This document shows positions 1 through 8,842 of a DNA stretch of 64,000 bases, piece after piece. Under the pieces are notes generated by a model that was given only the letters and a program-made list of their open reading frames with translations, was not told the DNA's origin and did no database searches. The position numbers and the translations under genes are program-made. Location: contig CAVRGT010000006.1 of assembly GCA_963720805.1 (NCBI GenBank), positions 1-64,000 of the forward strand, read 5' to 3'. This DNA is from VRUE01 sp963720805. GTDB lineage: Bacteria; Actinomycetota; Thermoleophilia; Solirubrobacterales; 70-9. How positions within the stretch are numbered: position 1 is the first letter of the stretch; each line of letters begins with the position of its first letter.

Positions 1-30
1 ATATCCAAGCGCGGATATGAACGGATAGGC

Positions 31-100
31 ACGGATATGCAGCGAGTCAGGCACTTCTCGCCAGAAGTGCCTGAAATCGAGGAGACCGGTTCCAGTCGAC
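31..100. repeat. Degenerate hairpin repeat, left copy
   Basis: Begins with iterated GGATA(TG) steps, contains a perfect 12-bp hairpin (47-58 with 63-74, loop CGCC) and ends in a GGTTC segment. It aligns without gaps to 9006-9075. By hand count about 46 of 60 bases match between 31-90 and 9006-9065, including a shared GATATGCAGCGA (34-45). It lies at one edge of the defence-type island, so an attachment-site or recombination scar is a reasonable inference. Confidence 0.55.
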
Positions 101-142
101 TCAGGAGCCTGTGGACGGCCGGAAGCTCTCGAGATCCCAGTT

Positions 143-1315
143 TCAACTCGATCGCGCGCGCTCCAGGTAGCGGCCGAAGTGTGGGACGGTGAACGCGATC
201 TGCCCGCGCTTGGTGGGGTAGATCAGGCCCTTTCGAATCAACGCCGCGCGGGTCGGCGAGAGACTTCTCAGCTCCCGCCCCATCCTCTGCGCCACCTCGC
301 GGATCGGCTGCGGGCCCTCTCCCAGGCTAGCCAGGGCGCGGCAGAGCTCAAGCTCCGCCGCGGTCGTCCGCCCCACCCTGAGCCCGAAGAACTCCTCGTC
401 TAGCTCCTCGGCGACCTCGGCGGCCGCCACGGCGATCGCCGCCTCGTCGATCTGCTTGTCGGCAGCCGCGTTCCAGGCCGCCTTCCCCCACTCCTGCAGG
501 AAGTAGGGATAACCTCCGCTCTCGTCGAGGATCGCCTTGATCGCCTTGGCGGTGTAATCGACGCCGAGCTCGGCGGCAGGCAGCCGTAGGGCGCGCTCGG
601 CGGCCGCTGGCTCGAGCGGCCCGAGACCCGGGAACCCGAACAGTCTCTCGGCGTAGGTCTTTGCCTCGAGGATCAGCCCGGGGAGAGTCGGCAGGCCGGC
701 GCCAACGAGGCCGACCGGCAGCTGCTGCTGCGCCATCCGGTGCATCGCCGCGACAAGGCTCTCAAGTTCGGGCTCCCCGAGGATCTGCAGCTCGTCCAAC
801 AGGAGGAGCACCCCTGAGTCGCTCTCGGCGGCAAGCGCCCCGACCTCGGTGAAGAGCTCACCGAGGTCCTGCTCGAGCTCGCCGCTGTCAGCGAGGCCTC
901 GCTCCGGCTCCCACTGAAAGCCCAGACTCACCTGGCCCTCGGAGCTGATCGTCGTCGTGAACGATCCCAGCGCCCCGCGTGCGCGGCGCAGCGCGCGACG
1001 AACCGCGCCTCCCCGTTCGTAGGCAACGATGGTGGCCCCCACGAGCCGGGCGATGACGATCCGGAAGTCGCTCTCGCGACGCCACTCGTGGCGAAGCGCC
1101 TTCCATCCCGCGGACTCGGCGCGCGATGCGAACTCGGTGAGAAGCACCGTCTTGCCGACCCCGCGCAACCCGTGGATGATCAGGCTCTTCTCGCTGCGCC
1201 CGCGCGAGAGGCGGCCAAGCAGATACGAGAACCGCTCGACCTCACGCTCGCGCCCTACCAGGGCGGGCGGCAACGTGCCGGCCCCTGGCGCATATGGGTT
1301 CTCAAGCGGATCCAC
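143..1315 (-). CDS. AAA+ ATPase (ORC/archaeal-type P-loop ATPase) with C-terminal winged helix
   Basis: A 390-aa P-loop ATPase. Walker A is GLRGVGKT at residues 49-56 and a Walker B-like LLLLDELQ lies near 170. The layout (VGRE box at about 20, AAA core, C-terminal helical/winged-helix part) resembles the ORC1/Cdc6-like and archaeal-ATPase groups. These act as regulatory or STAND-like NTPases and are common in bacterial defence islands. The start is GTG at 1315; no strong ribosome-binding site precedes it, so leaderless translation is possible. The gene stands alone: its 5' side carries a cluster of CTAG tetranucleotides and its 3' side faces a repeat. The specific role is unknown. Confidence 0.85.
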   Translation of the reverse strand: MDPLENPYAPGAGTLPPALVGREREVERFSYLLGRLSRGRSEKSLIIHGLRGVGKTVLLTEFASRAESAGWKALRHEWRRESDFRIVIARLVGATIVAYERGGAVRRALRRARGALGSFTTTISSEGQVSLGFQWEPERGLADSGELEQDLGELFTEVGALAAESDSGVLLLLDELQILGEPELESLVAAMHRMAQQQLPVGLVGAGLPTLPGLILEAKTYAERLFGFPGLGPLEPAAAERALRLPAAELGVDYTAKAIKAILDESGGYPYFLQEWGKAAWNAAADKQIDEAAIAVAAAEVAEELDEEFFGLRVGRTTAAELELCRALASLGEGPQPIREVAQRMGRELRSLSPTRAALIRKGLIYPTKRGQIAFTVPHFGRYLERARSS

Positions 1316-1326
1316 CTCGGCGCGAG

Positions 1327-1382
1327 TCTAGCGATATCTAGCATTTTCTAGTGATTCTGCTAGAGATGCAAAGAAATTACTA
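1327..1382. promoter_or_regulatory. Phased CTAG array upstream of the AAA+ ATPase
   Basis: Five CTAG tetranucleotides begin at 1327, 1337, 1347, 1359 and 1379, giving spacings of 10, 10, 12 and 20 bases, close to whole helical turns. The tract is AT-rich within a GC-rich locus and ends 12 bases before the start codon of the downstream gene. CTAG is usually rare in bacterial DNA, so this looks like an operator array bound on one face of the helix. The binding protein is unknown. Confidence 0.55.
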
Positions 1383-1466
1383 GAAAGCGGCGGAGTGTCA
1401 CTCGCCGCGTGAAGCCAGGAGCCTGAGTCGCAGCGCGAGGCAGCCTCGGTCCAACGGCCGTCGTCG

Positions 1467-2855
1467 TCAGGCCGCGAGCTCGTCCTCGATCGCGAGCTCG
1501 GTGCGTAGCCACGACACCTCGGCACCGGGCTCGCCACGACGCTGAGCGCGGTCTGCGTCGTTCTCGAGACCCCGCACCAACCTGACCACGTCGTCCCGCC
1601 GCTCGCCAGCGACGGCTTCGCGAGGGGTTTCGCCATCCAGGGCAGGAAGCGGCTCGTCCAACCAGCGACGCATTCGGTCGGTCATGAAGCCTCTGAGCAG
1701 CCGCTGTTCCTGCGCTGGGTTCAGGTCGCTGGGAGTCTCGTCGGCGAGATCCGCTCCTGACTCGCGGCGCTCTTCCAGGCGCTCCTCGATCGGGGTCACG
1801 TCGCGCTCCACCAGCTCGGCTACATCGCCGAAGTCGGTGTCGACAACCTCGATAGCGAGGTCGAGCCTCTCCTCGGACATCGCCTCGACACGGAGCACCA
1901 TTTCGTCCAGCCACAACCTCGCAATCGGGATGCTGTCGCCGTCGTCGAAGCGCTCGGCCTCGATCACCAGGGCCCCCTCTGGCAACGTCGGCCGATCCCC
2001 TGTCAGGAGTCGGTCCCGACGAACCGTGATCTCTATCTCGGGCGACTCGTCGGGAAGGAGGTCGCCGAAGGCCCGAAGGCGATCGCGCGCGACGGTGGGC
2101 TGGCTTACGCGCCACGCGGCTCGGCCATCCACCATCGGATTCCCCTCCGGCGTAAAGAAACTGGGAATCACGTTCCAACTCGGAGGCTTGAAACGCATCA
2201 GCTCCAGCGCCCCGTCGCGAAAGGCGACCGAGAGGTCCGCGCCGTCCCCAGCCTCATCGACATCTGCTCCGGCGAGACGCCGAAGCTCGGCGAGCAGGTC
2301 CGGCTCGTCGTGCGGCTCGAAGAACCGCACGGGACCCCACAGGCTGGGTGTCTCGCCTCCCATCACGCGCCCGAGCAGGATGTCCCAGCGAACGGCGTCG
2401 CGTGAGACCTCGGTGCTCCGCACCCTGGCCCGGGTGCCACGGACGATGTCCTCCAACGCGATCCAGTGCCCAGGCTCGACCGCGAGCACACGGTGCAGGC
2501 CCAGCTTTGCCGCGGCGATTCGCGACGCCGCCTCCCGCTCGTCGGCAGCAAGGTCGGGGCTGGCCGCATAACGCTCTGCCGGAGTGCCGCCACCGGGCAG
2601 CACGCGGTCGCAGCTAAACCAGGTCGAGAAGATCTGCATGTCGCTATCGCTAATCGTGCGATTCGGGCCGCCGAACTCCTCGAGAGCCGCGCTGATCTCG
2701 TCGCCGGCTACCTCGGTGGACCAGTCCTGGATGCGCCTGCCCACCGCATCATCGAAGCGTGCTTCCCGCGCGGCGCGCTTCTCCTCGGCCAGGCAGCAGC
2801 GCTTGTACTTGCGGCCGCTGCCGCAGGGACAGGGATTGTTTCGCGCAACCGCCAC
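1467..2855 (-). CDS. SEC-C zinc-motif protein with MbcA/ParS-like C-terminal segment
   Basis: A 462-aa protein. Residues 7-24 contain the SEC-C metal-binding motif (CPCGSGRKYKRCC), a small zinc module known from SecA and from many accessory proteins. The long middle shows no recognised fold. Near residues 405-425 the segment WLDEPLPALDGETPREA strongly resembles the signature of the MbcA/ParS/Xre antitoxin toxin-binding domain (DUF2384). Its presence in a neighbourhood of AbiE-type genes fits a toxin-antitoxin or defence role, but that is inference. It is preceded by a 94-base gap to the next gene. Confidence 0.75.
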   Translation of the reverse strand: MAVARNNPCPCGSGRKYKRCCLAEEKRAAREARFDDAVGRRIQDWSTEVAGDEISAALEEFGGPNRTISDSDMQIFSTWFSCDRVLPGGGTPAERYAASPDLAADEREAASRIAAAKLGLHRVLAVEPGHWIALEDIVRGTRARVRSTEVSRDAVRWDILLGRVMGGETPSLWGPVRFFEPHDEPDLLAELRRLAGADVDEAGDGADLSVAFRDGALELMRFKPPSWNVIPSFFTPEGNPMVDGRAAWRVSQPTVARDRLRAFGDLLPDESPEIEITVRRDRLLTGDRPTLPEGALVIEAERFDDGDSIPIARLWLDEMVLRVEAMSEERLDLAIEVVDTDFGDVAELVERDVTPIEERLEERRESGADLADETPSDLNPAQEQRLLRGFMTDRMRRWLDEPLPALDGETPREAVAGERRDDVVRLVRGLENDADRAQRRGEPGAEVSWLRTELAIEDELAA

Positions 2856-2949
2856 GCGCGCCTACGGTAGCGTCGGCGACGGATGACAAGCCCTCGGCGG
2901 TGCCCTCCTTCGTGCCAAGGAGCTACGTAAGTTCAGATCAGAGGAAATC

Positions 2950-3693
2950 TCATCGCGCCTGCCATTTCTTGGCAAGGGGTAGGTCGCGGAGGAGGCCGAA
3001 GTCGAACGTAGAGAGAGGGTTGAGGCTGTCGCACAACCGCTTGAGCGTGCGCGGACTGGCCTCCAACTCCTCACCGAGGGCGCCGAGCATGGCGCGGACG
3101 CGCGGTGGCTCATCGAGGGCGGCCCGAGCAACTCGCTCAAACGTACCCCCCGTCCCGAGGATGCGGAGAAGCCGCCTAATCGTCCTCGCGGGGCCGACAT
3201 CGCTGTAGCGGCCCCGCGTACGCAGCGTCTCGATGAGCGCCCCCTCCTCAGCGCTGAGATGCGCCCGGCTCGCGGGTCGCCGCGTATGGACGACCGCGTT
3301 GCCCAGTGCGCTTGGCGGGTTGGCCGCCGGGGTCGCAAGTTCCGGGCGGGCCGGGTTCTGAGTGGTCAGCCCGAGCACGTTCGCCGCGCTCAGACCGGCG
3401 GCGTGCAAAGCCGCGCCGACCATGTGACTGGCCACAGCGGTCGCCGATGGGATGCTCGGACCCAGTACGGTCGAGCGCGAGCGGTAGTAGAGGCCTTGTC
3501 GCACCCGCTCTACGATGCCCGCCTCGGCCAGCCGCGCCAGCGTGCGCGCGACCGTCCGCGGGGGCAGAGTGCCGAAATCGGACACGCGCCAAAAGCGCTC
3601 ACCGCCCCTCTCGATTCGGCGGCGGATCCGGGCGGCGGCGCTGGGCGCCCCCGCACGCTTCAGTGTTCCCGGACCCTTCGGCACGGGCGCCAT
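2950..3693 (-). CDS. AbiEi-like type IV antitoxin homologue (DUF6088 type)
   Basis: A 247-aa protein with an N-terminal winged-helix region: residues 20-75 contain RRRIERGGERFWRVSDF followed by a recognition-helix-like RTLARLAEAGIVERVRQGLYY. An AbiEi/DUF6088-type body follows. AbiEi proteins are type IV antitoxins that also bind DNA to repress their own operon. The gene lies directly downstream of the AbiEii toxin gene (57 bases apart), which has its own 4-base-overlapping AbiEi on the other side, so this is a second, possibly competing or decayed, partner. The start is ATG at 3693. Just upstream is a TTTTTA/TAAAAA inverted repeat. Confidence 0.7.
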   Translation of the reverse strand: MAPVPKGPGTLKRAGAPSAAARIRRRIERGGERFWRVSDFGTLPPRTVARTLARLAEAGIVERVRQGLYYRSRSTVLGPSIPSATAVASHMVGAALHAAGLSAANVLGLTTQNPARPELATPAANPPSALGNAVVHTRRPASRAHLSAEEGALIETLRTRGRYSDVGPARTIRRLLRILGTGGTFERVARAALDEPPRVRAMLGALGEELEASPRTLKRLCDSLNPLSTFDFGLLRDLPLAKKWQAR

Positions 3694-3709
3694 CCTATCT
3701 TTTGGCTAA

Positions 3710-3725
3710 TTTTTATGCCTAAAAA
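3710..3725. promoter_or_regulatory. Inverted repeat upstream of the AbiEi-like gene
   Basis: TTTTTA-TGCC-TAAAAA is a perfect 6-bp inverted repeat 17 bases before the ATG of the minus-strand AbiEi-like gene, in an AT-rich pocket. It is a candidate operator for autoregulation. Confidence 0.35.
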
Positions 3726-3750
3726 CGAGACAAGTTGAGCTACCCAGAGC

Positions 3751-4620
3751 CTATGCCTCAGCGTCGATGGCGGCGATGAAGGCCCGGACAGCATCTGCCG
3801 CGTCGTCGATATCGGCAACCGGAAACTGCATCTCCCCCGCCAGCGCACGGTAGGGCTCGGCCCAGGAGTCCGGCACGCTCACCTGTGGCGGCCAGCCGTG
3901 TTTGCCGCGGGCCTCGAAGGTCACGATGCAGGCGTCGCGCAGGCTCGACAGATCCTCGACGATCTCGCGCAAGAGCAGTAGATCGATCAGATCACGGAAG
4001 CGCTCGTTCTCGCGATCCTCAAAGCGCTCGGTGACCGCATGGATCTTCTGCGCAACCTGAAACCGAGTCGACAGGCACTGCACGACCTTGGGTCCGTCGA
4101 GTCCGAATTCGGCGATGTCGATCGCCGGCACCGGTTCGCGATCGACACCGCGAGCATCCGGCGGCGCAACCTCCAGCTTCAGCGTCGCCCATGCCCGCCC
4201 CCGATACAGCAGCTTGACGCTCAGGCGGTGAAACGGGGTGCCCGGCATCTGCTCGATCTGCTGCCGCTGAAACGCGAACTGCGAGTAGTCGCGATCGAAA
4301 GCCGCATCGAGATCGTCCTCAAGCACCTGGGGATCGCCGAAGAAGACGAGGTCGACGTCTTTCGTGGCCCTGGCGTCGGTTCCGAAGCGAAGCTCGATGG
4401 CGATCCCACCCTTGAGGAGAAACCTGGGCATCTCCTCCTCCCCCACCCGGTCCAAGGCTCCGAGCAAGACCATCACCGAGACCCATCGCCTGACCCGGTC
4501 GGGGGCGACGCCGGTCAACTCGGCGTAGTGCCCGATCAGCCGCTCGAGATGACCTCTTGCGGCCGGCGGGCCGTCGGGGCGGCGGTTGGGACCCCGCTCG
4601 GGGAGGATCGGCGTACTCAT
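3751..4620 (-). CDS. abiEii: AbiEii/AbiGii-family nucleotidyltransferase toxin
   Basis: A 289-aa protein of the AbiEii type IV toxin family. These enzymes are nucleotidyltransferases; family members modify tRNA ends and stop growth during phage infection. The diagnostic stretch is at about residues 68-95: LLKGGIAIELRFG, then RATKDVDLVFF, carrying the G-(x)-xAxxxR and DxD-type metal-binding motif. A K-rich helical C-terminus with a FRDLIDLLLL helix follows, as in the family. Its ATG at 4620 overlaps the stop of the antitoxin gene by 4 bases (ATGA), so the pair is translationally coupled. Confidence 0.88.
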   Translation of the reverse strand: MSTPILPERGPNRRPDGPPAARGHLERLIGHYAELTGVAPDRVRRWVSVMVLLGALDRVGEEEMPRFLLKGGIAIELRFGTDARATKDVDLVFFGDPQVLEDDLDAAFDRDYSQFAFQRQQIEQMPGTPFHRLSVKLLYRGRAWATLKLEVAPPDARGVDREPVPAIDIAEFGLDGPKVVQCLSTRFQVAQKIHAVTERFEDRENERFRDLIDLLLLREIVEDLSSLRDACIVTFEARGKHGWPPQVSVPDSWAEPYRALAGEMQFPVADIDDAADAVRAFIAAIDAEA

Positions 4621-5189
4621 CGAACCGCGGCCGAGTGGCCCTCGATCAGCTCTTCATGGAGCCCGGCCGCCTCGGCGCGTTTCAGCAGGCCACGCCGGCG
4701 CCCATCCTCGATCGCCGCCCGGATCAAGGCCGGGCCAAGGTGTGCCTCGTGGGCTTGGCGGATCGCCTTGGCCGCGGTGACGATCGGTATGCCCTCATAG
4801 GTGGTGAGGTCCTCGGCCTCGAGATCTTCGCGATGAAGGACGTAGAGGGCCGGGATCTCCCGCCGCGGACGGTGCGCTCGCGGGACCGTGATGTGGATCT
4901 TCGCCGGGTTGACGTCGCCCAGCTCGTAGAGGCCGAGGGCCGATGCGTGAGAGATGACCGCATCCGCGTTTCTGGGCCACAGGGTCGCCTGCATGTAGGG
5001 GTCCAGCGGGGTCACTGGTATCAACGGCACCCGGTAGACGGCGGTCGTCGGGTGATCCAGCTGCCCCCGGCGCGCCATCTCAAAGAGGCGATGGGGATCG
5101 AGCCCCAACGCCTCGGCGTCGGCGGTGGTCACGTAGCCGTAGCGCTCGGCGGCGATCTCGGCGAGGCGGTTGTAGGTGGCTCCAGGCAT
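4617..5189 (-). CDS. abiEi: AbiEi-family type IV antitoxin
   Basis: A 190-aa antitoxin with an N-terminal winged helix (YNRLAEIAAERYGYVTTADA) followed by the AbiEi body with YRVPLIP and ISHASALGLYELGD. AbiEi blocks the toxic effect without binding the toxin and represses the operon by binding inverted repeats. The reading frame stays open upstream to 5378, but ATG at 5189 is preferred: the family domain begins there and the two operator-like repeats at 5201-5283 would otherwise be inside the gene. The stop overlaps the toxin start by 4 bases. Confidence 0.85.
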   Translation of the reverse strand: MPGATYNRLAEIAAERYGYVTTADAEALGLDPHRLFEMARRGQLDHPTTAVYRVPLIPVTPLDPYMQATLWPRNADAVISHASALGLYELGDVNPAKIHITVPRAHRPRREIPALYVLHREDLEAEDLTTYEGIPIVTAAKAIRQAHEAHLGPALIRAAIEDGRRRGLLKRAEAAGLHEELIEGHSAAVR

Positions 5190-5200
5190 GATCGTGGTTG

Positions 5201-5283
5201 GAAAGGGGCGTTTTGGCCTTTCTTGTCCAGGCACAAACCTAGCACCCTGTGGAGAAAAAGGGGCATTTTGCACCTTTTTGTCC
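5201..5283. promoter_or_regulatory. Two tandem operator-like repeats of the abiE operon
   Basis: Two copies of a near-palindrome, at 5201-5228 and 5255-5283, 54 bases apart (about five helical turns). Both read G(A)AAGGGGC-RTTTT-G-CCTTT, then TTGTCC on the plus strand. They sit 12 bases upstream of the antitoxin start codon. The position and paired layout match the known autoregulation of AbiEi proteins through inverted repeats. Confidence 0.6.
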
Positions 5284-5382
5284 ATAGCTCGAGCCGATAG
5301 CCGGAACCAGCCAACGCGGTCCCCCTTGTGTGGGCCGGGAACGACGGTCCTGGTCGCTCGCACTGCCGGAGCGACCATCGCC

Positions 5383-8300
5383 TTATTCCCGCTCTCTCAC
5401 CCTTATCGCCATCGTCTGCTCCTCCGCGCTCCCTCCCTCTTCCAGCTCCTTCAGGCGCTCGTCCACCAGGGCCTTTGCCCTGCTGCTTGCCGTCCCCGCA
5501 ACTCCCCACGCCCCGCTCAGCATTCCGTCGCGCCGCTCGATCATCTGCGTCCCCTGCTCCAGATCGACCATCCTTTGCACCGTCCGCAGTCGCGCATCCG
5601 GATCGTCGATCTTCACCTTTGCCAGCTCCGGTCCCAGCGTCGGCGCGTTTGCCTTGTCGCTGACCATCGACCCCACCATCAGTTCGGCCAGTGCCTCACG
5701 CTGCTCTGCCCCTAGCGCATGCTGCTCGCCGATCACGAACCGCAGCGCCCCGAGCCGCTTCACCAGCTGCCCCGGTTTTTCCCCAAGTCGTTGCAGCTCG
5801 TCCCGCAGCAACCCTTCTCGCTGCTTCTCGTCGAGTTGCTCCAGTACTACTGCCGCCGCCTCGTGGCGATCCTCCACCAGGCATTGCGCCGCTGCCTCGA
5901 GCAGCATCTCTTCCCGCTCACCCACCTCCAATCCTTCGGCCAGCTCGACCCCCCGCGCCACCGCTTCGGCCTCGCCCGCGATCTGCGCTTGTAGTGCTCT
6001 CTTAACCCCCGCCTTGAACTGCACCGGCAACCTCCCCCGCCTTCTGTCCAGCCACTCCCTGACCTTCGGCGTCTCCTCCATCTCCACCAGCCGCCCCCCC
6101 AACGCCTCTCCCGCTCGCTCGTCGGCCACGCCGCTGCGCTCACACAGCACCAGGCCGAGCCCGATCGTCGTCCAGCGTGCGTCGCCCTCGCTCTCCTCCC
6201 AACCCGCGGCGATCTCCTCTGCGATCGCGGCCATCGCCTCGACCTCCTCAGCCACCTCAACCACCGCCCTCACCCGACCCGCCAGCCAGTGCAGCTCCTC
6301 GGAGTCCCGCCGCATCGCCTCGCCAAGCTCCGGACGCACTGCGTTCACGAAGCGCTCGGTCAGCCCGGACTCCTTGCCCGCTACGCTCAGCCCCGCCGCC
6401 GCCACCCGCAGCCGCGGGTCCCGACCCTCGATGGCACCGCCTTCGAGCCCCTCCAGCGCGTCGCTGACCGCCGCCGCGCTCACCATCTCCGGCCAGACCT
6501 CGGCTAGCTCGACGTAGGCGCCGAAGTCGTCGCGCACCCCGTCGGCTTCGTAGGCCTCCTTCACCAGTTGGCCAGCTCGGTCTCCCAGCCGCTCTCTTGC
6601 CGCCACCAGCCCGAGACTGATCCGTTCCCGCGCCGTCTCGCTCCGCGGTTCCCGCACCTCATCCATCAGCACCCCGACCAGCTCGCCGAATCGAGTATCC
6701 GGTAGCCCCAGTCCGCCCGTTTCCAGCACCAGCTCCACCTCGAGCTGCGCCAGGCGCTCCTTCAGCTCGGGATGCGACAAGGCCTCATCCAACGCGTGCA
6801 CCCCCAGCTCACCCTCGGCCGCCAGCGCCTCTGACTCGAGCATCGCCCGGGTCGCGTTGTGGGCCCGGCTCCAGGCCTTCCGCTTCACTGAGTCGTCGAA
6901 GTAGCGCTCGGCGGCTGTCCGATAGCCCGCCTGCTCCTCGGGCTCCAGCTCGCTCAACAGCTCGTCTAGCCTCTCGCCGCTGCCGTCCTCGAGCAGGTCA
7001 GCGAACCTCAGGTAGTCGGGCAACACGCGCTCATCGACGCTCTGCTTCTCGCTCAGGTAGGCCCCAACCTCGCGAGGCTGGATGTGGTCGCTGAAGCGCA
7101 GGAAGGCAACCAGCCGCTCGTCCAGCTTCTGATGCTCACCCGACTCCGCGACCATCTCCTGCCACTCGGCCAAGAGCCGCGGTTCCCGTCGCAGCTCCAC
7201 GAACTCCTCCGCGAACTCCTCCGCGATGATCGCCAGCTTCGCCACTGCCAGCAGATCGGGTTCGATCTGGAAGCGCTTGGCCGCCCGCCGCTTCTCCAAA
7301 ACGGCGACCCGCAGCTCCAGGTTGTTGACGAACTGCTTCACCCGCCGCGGGTTGTGCTTTAGCGCCTGCGACGTCATCGCCACCAGCTCGCCCGCTGCCG
7401 CAGTGTCCGCCAGCCTGTGCTTGACCAGGAAGCCACGCAGCTCGTCGGCGCAATAAGCGTCCATCTCTTCGGGCAACATCTGCCCGATTCGCACGCTGCC
7501 ATTGAAGAACTTGCGCAGGTATTCGTCCACCGCCTCCCGCGCTTCGGGTTCCGAGCGCCCTCCGCTCCGCGACATCTCCTCCGTGACCAGGTGGCGCCGC
7601 AGTGCCTCATCGTCGGCAGCGATGATGAAGCACACCTGTTCGGGGCCCTTGCCTTTCGCCCCGGCTGCCGGCTCCAGAAAGGTCTTGATCGTCGCAAGCA
7701 GCTCCGTCAGCCGCTCCGGCGAGCAGCGGTCGAGGTTGTCGACCCCGATCACCAGCCGCTTCGCTCGCACCTGCCCGAGTATCTCCTCGAAGCTCTGCGC
7801 AAACTGCTCGGGACGGTCAAAACGCTCGCGGCTCTCTTGGATCGTCACCGGCATCGCCACCCGCCCCGCCGCCACCAGCACAAAGGAAAGCAGCGGCCCG
7901 ATCACCGCAACCGCTACCTTCACCTTCGTTTCTCCTTCCCATCCGAAAAGTGAGATCGCCAGGTAGGCGAGCAGAATTAGGGCCAGGGCAACCCCCGAAG
8001 CGATCACCGCACTTCCCAGCGCTGCTCGGCTCACGCGCAAGCCCGCCCCGCGCGGAACGCTTACCCCCACGTCGAAGGGCGCGAGCCTCTTCCTCAGGTC
8101 GAACCCACACGGAAGCGCCCCACTCTGCTTCAGGCCCATCCCCACTTCGCGCACGAACTCCCGCCGCAGCGAGTCGTCTTCATAGCGCCATGCGTCGAAG
8201 CCGACATACGCCGTCTTTGGCTCGCCGATCGCATTCAGCCGTGATCCCACCTCCGCCAGCACACTCGACTTTCCCGAGCCCCAGGCCCCGAACAGCCCCA

Positions 8301-8526
8301 ACGTGAACCTCCGCGGGAACTCACTGACCGCCTCGACGATCGCCTTCACATAGTCGCCGTGGCCAAACCCGTCCTCGCTCTCGTTGTTCAGCGGTTGCAG
8401 CGTGTCGGGCCGGTATGGGCTCAGCCCTTCATCCCCATTGGGCTCTTCTCCACCTTCACCGCCAGCCCTCGGCCCGCCCTCCGAGAAGCCGCCCTCATCA
8501 CCCGTGCCCCGATCCTCATCGGCCAT
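5383..8526 (-). CDS. KAP-family P-loop NTPase, membrane-associated, 1047 aa
   Basis: Has the layout of KAP NTPases: an acidic Gly-rich N-terminus, Walker A GAWGSGKSS at residues 80-88, the KAP-typical FDAWRYEDDSL soon after, then a pair of hydrophobic segments inserted in the NTPase domain (about 170-240: VIASGVALALILLAYLAI and VAVAVIGPLLSFVLVA), and Walker B RLVIGVDNLDRC. Roughly 600 residues of Glu/Leu/Ala-rich helical repeats follow. KAP ATPases sit at the inner face of the membrane, and prokaryotic members are frequent in mobile and defence regions. The gene stands alone, 99 bases from the abiE operators. Confidence 0.85.
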   Translation of the reverse strand: MADEDRGTGDEGGFSEGGPRAGGEGGEEPNGDEGLSPYRPDTLQPLNNESEDGFGHGDYVKAIVEAVSEFPRRFTLGLFGAWGSGKSSVLAEVGSRLNAIGEPKTAYVGFDAWRYEDDSLRREFVREVGMGLKQSGALPCGFDLRKRLAPFDVGVSVPRGAGLRVSRAALGSAVIASGVALALILLAYLAISLFGWEGETKVKVAVAVIGPLLSFVLVAAGRVAMPVTIQESRERFDRPEQFAQSFEEILGQVRAKRLVIGVDNLDRCSPERLTELLATIKTFLEPAAGAKGKGPEQVCFIIAADDEALRRHLVTEEMSRSGGRSEPEAREAVDEYLRKFFNGSVRIGQMLPEEMDAYCADELRGFLVKHRLADTAAAGELVAMTSQALKHNPRRVKQFVNNLELRVAVLEKRRAAKRFQIEPDLLAVAKLAIIAEEFAEEFVELRREPRLLAEWQEMVAESGEHQKLDERLVAFLRFSDHIQPREVGAYLSEKQSVDERVLPDYLRFADLLEDGSGERLDELLSELEPEEQAGYRTAAERYFDDSVKRKAWSRAHNATRAMLESEALAAEGELGVHALDEALSHPELKERLAQLEVELVLETGGLGLPDTRFGELVGVLMDEVREPRSETARERISLGLVAARERLGDRAGQLVKEAYEADGVRDDFGAYVELAEVWPEMVSAAAVSDALEGLEGGAIEGRDPRLRVAAAGLSVAGKESGLTERFVNAVRPELGEAMRRDSEELHWLAGRVRAVVEVAEEVEAMAAIAEEIAAGWEESEGDARWTTIGLGLVLCERSGVADERAGEALGGRLVEMEETPKVREWLDRRRGRLPVQFKAGVKRALQAQIAGEAEAVARGVELAEGLEVGEREEMLLEAAAQCLVEDRHEAAAVVLEQLDEKQREGLLRDELQRLGEKPGQLVKRLGALRFVIGEQHALGAEQREALAELMVGSMVSDKANAPTLGPELAKVKIDDPDARLRTVQRMVDLEQGTQMIERRDGMLSGAWGVAGTASSRAKALVDERLKELEEGGSAEEQTMAIRVRERE

Positions 8527-8741
8527 TCCCCCGACCCCCTCGTCCAGGCTTCGCCTCGCTGCCCCCGCTCGCGTGACTATATATCCGTTCCCTGACAGCT
8601 ATCTCTGGTTTCCTGACCGCGTGAGGTCCCCAGATACAGATCTCACGCTTGCCGTCGGAACGAGATGCCTCACCAGCCGCCCGTTACCGTGGCGACGGCC
8701 GAATTCAACGTGGGATCGGAGCAATCGCTGCGCATCCGGAT

Positions 8742-8777
8742 CATTCCAGGCACTAATTCGCAGTAGTGCCTGGAATG
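8742..8777. repeat. Perfect 14-bp hairpin, central copy of the repeat family
   Basis: Arms CATTCCAGGCACTA and its exact complement with an 8-base loop. The core AGGCACT/AGTGCCT is shared with the hairpin at 47-74, and both copies are followed by GGTTCCAGT (here at about 8796-8804). No T-tract follows, so it is not a typical terminator. Confidence 0.55.
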
Positions 8778-8842
8778 GCGACGATATTCAGGGGTGGTTC
8801 CAGTGGGTCCTGGGCTCCGGCGCCGAACCCAACCCGCCCACG

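Noticed and set aside
5330..6517. Plus-strand Ser/Pro/Arg-rich open frame of 395 codons
   Set aside because: Shadow of the KAP NTPase gene; low-complexity composition and no start signal.
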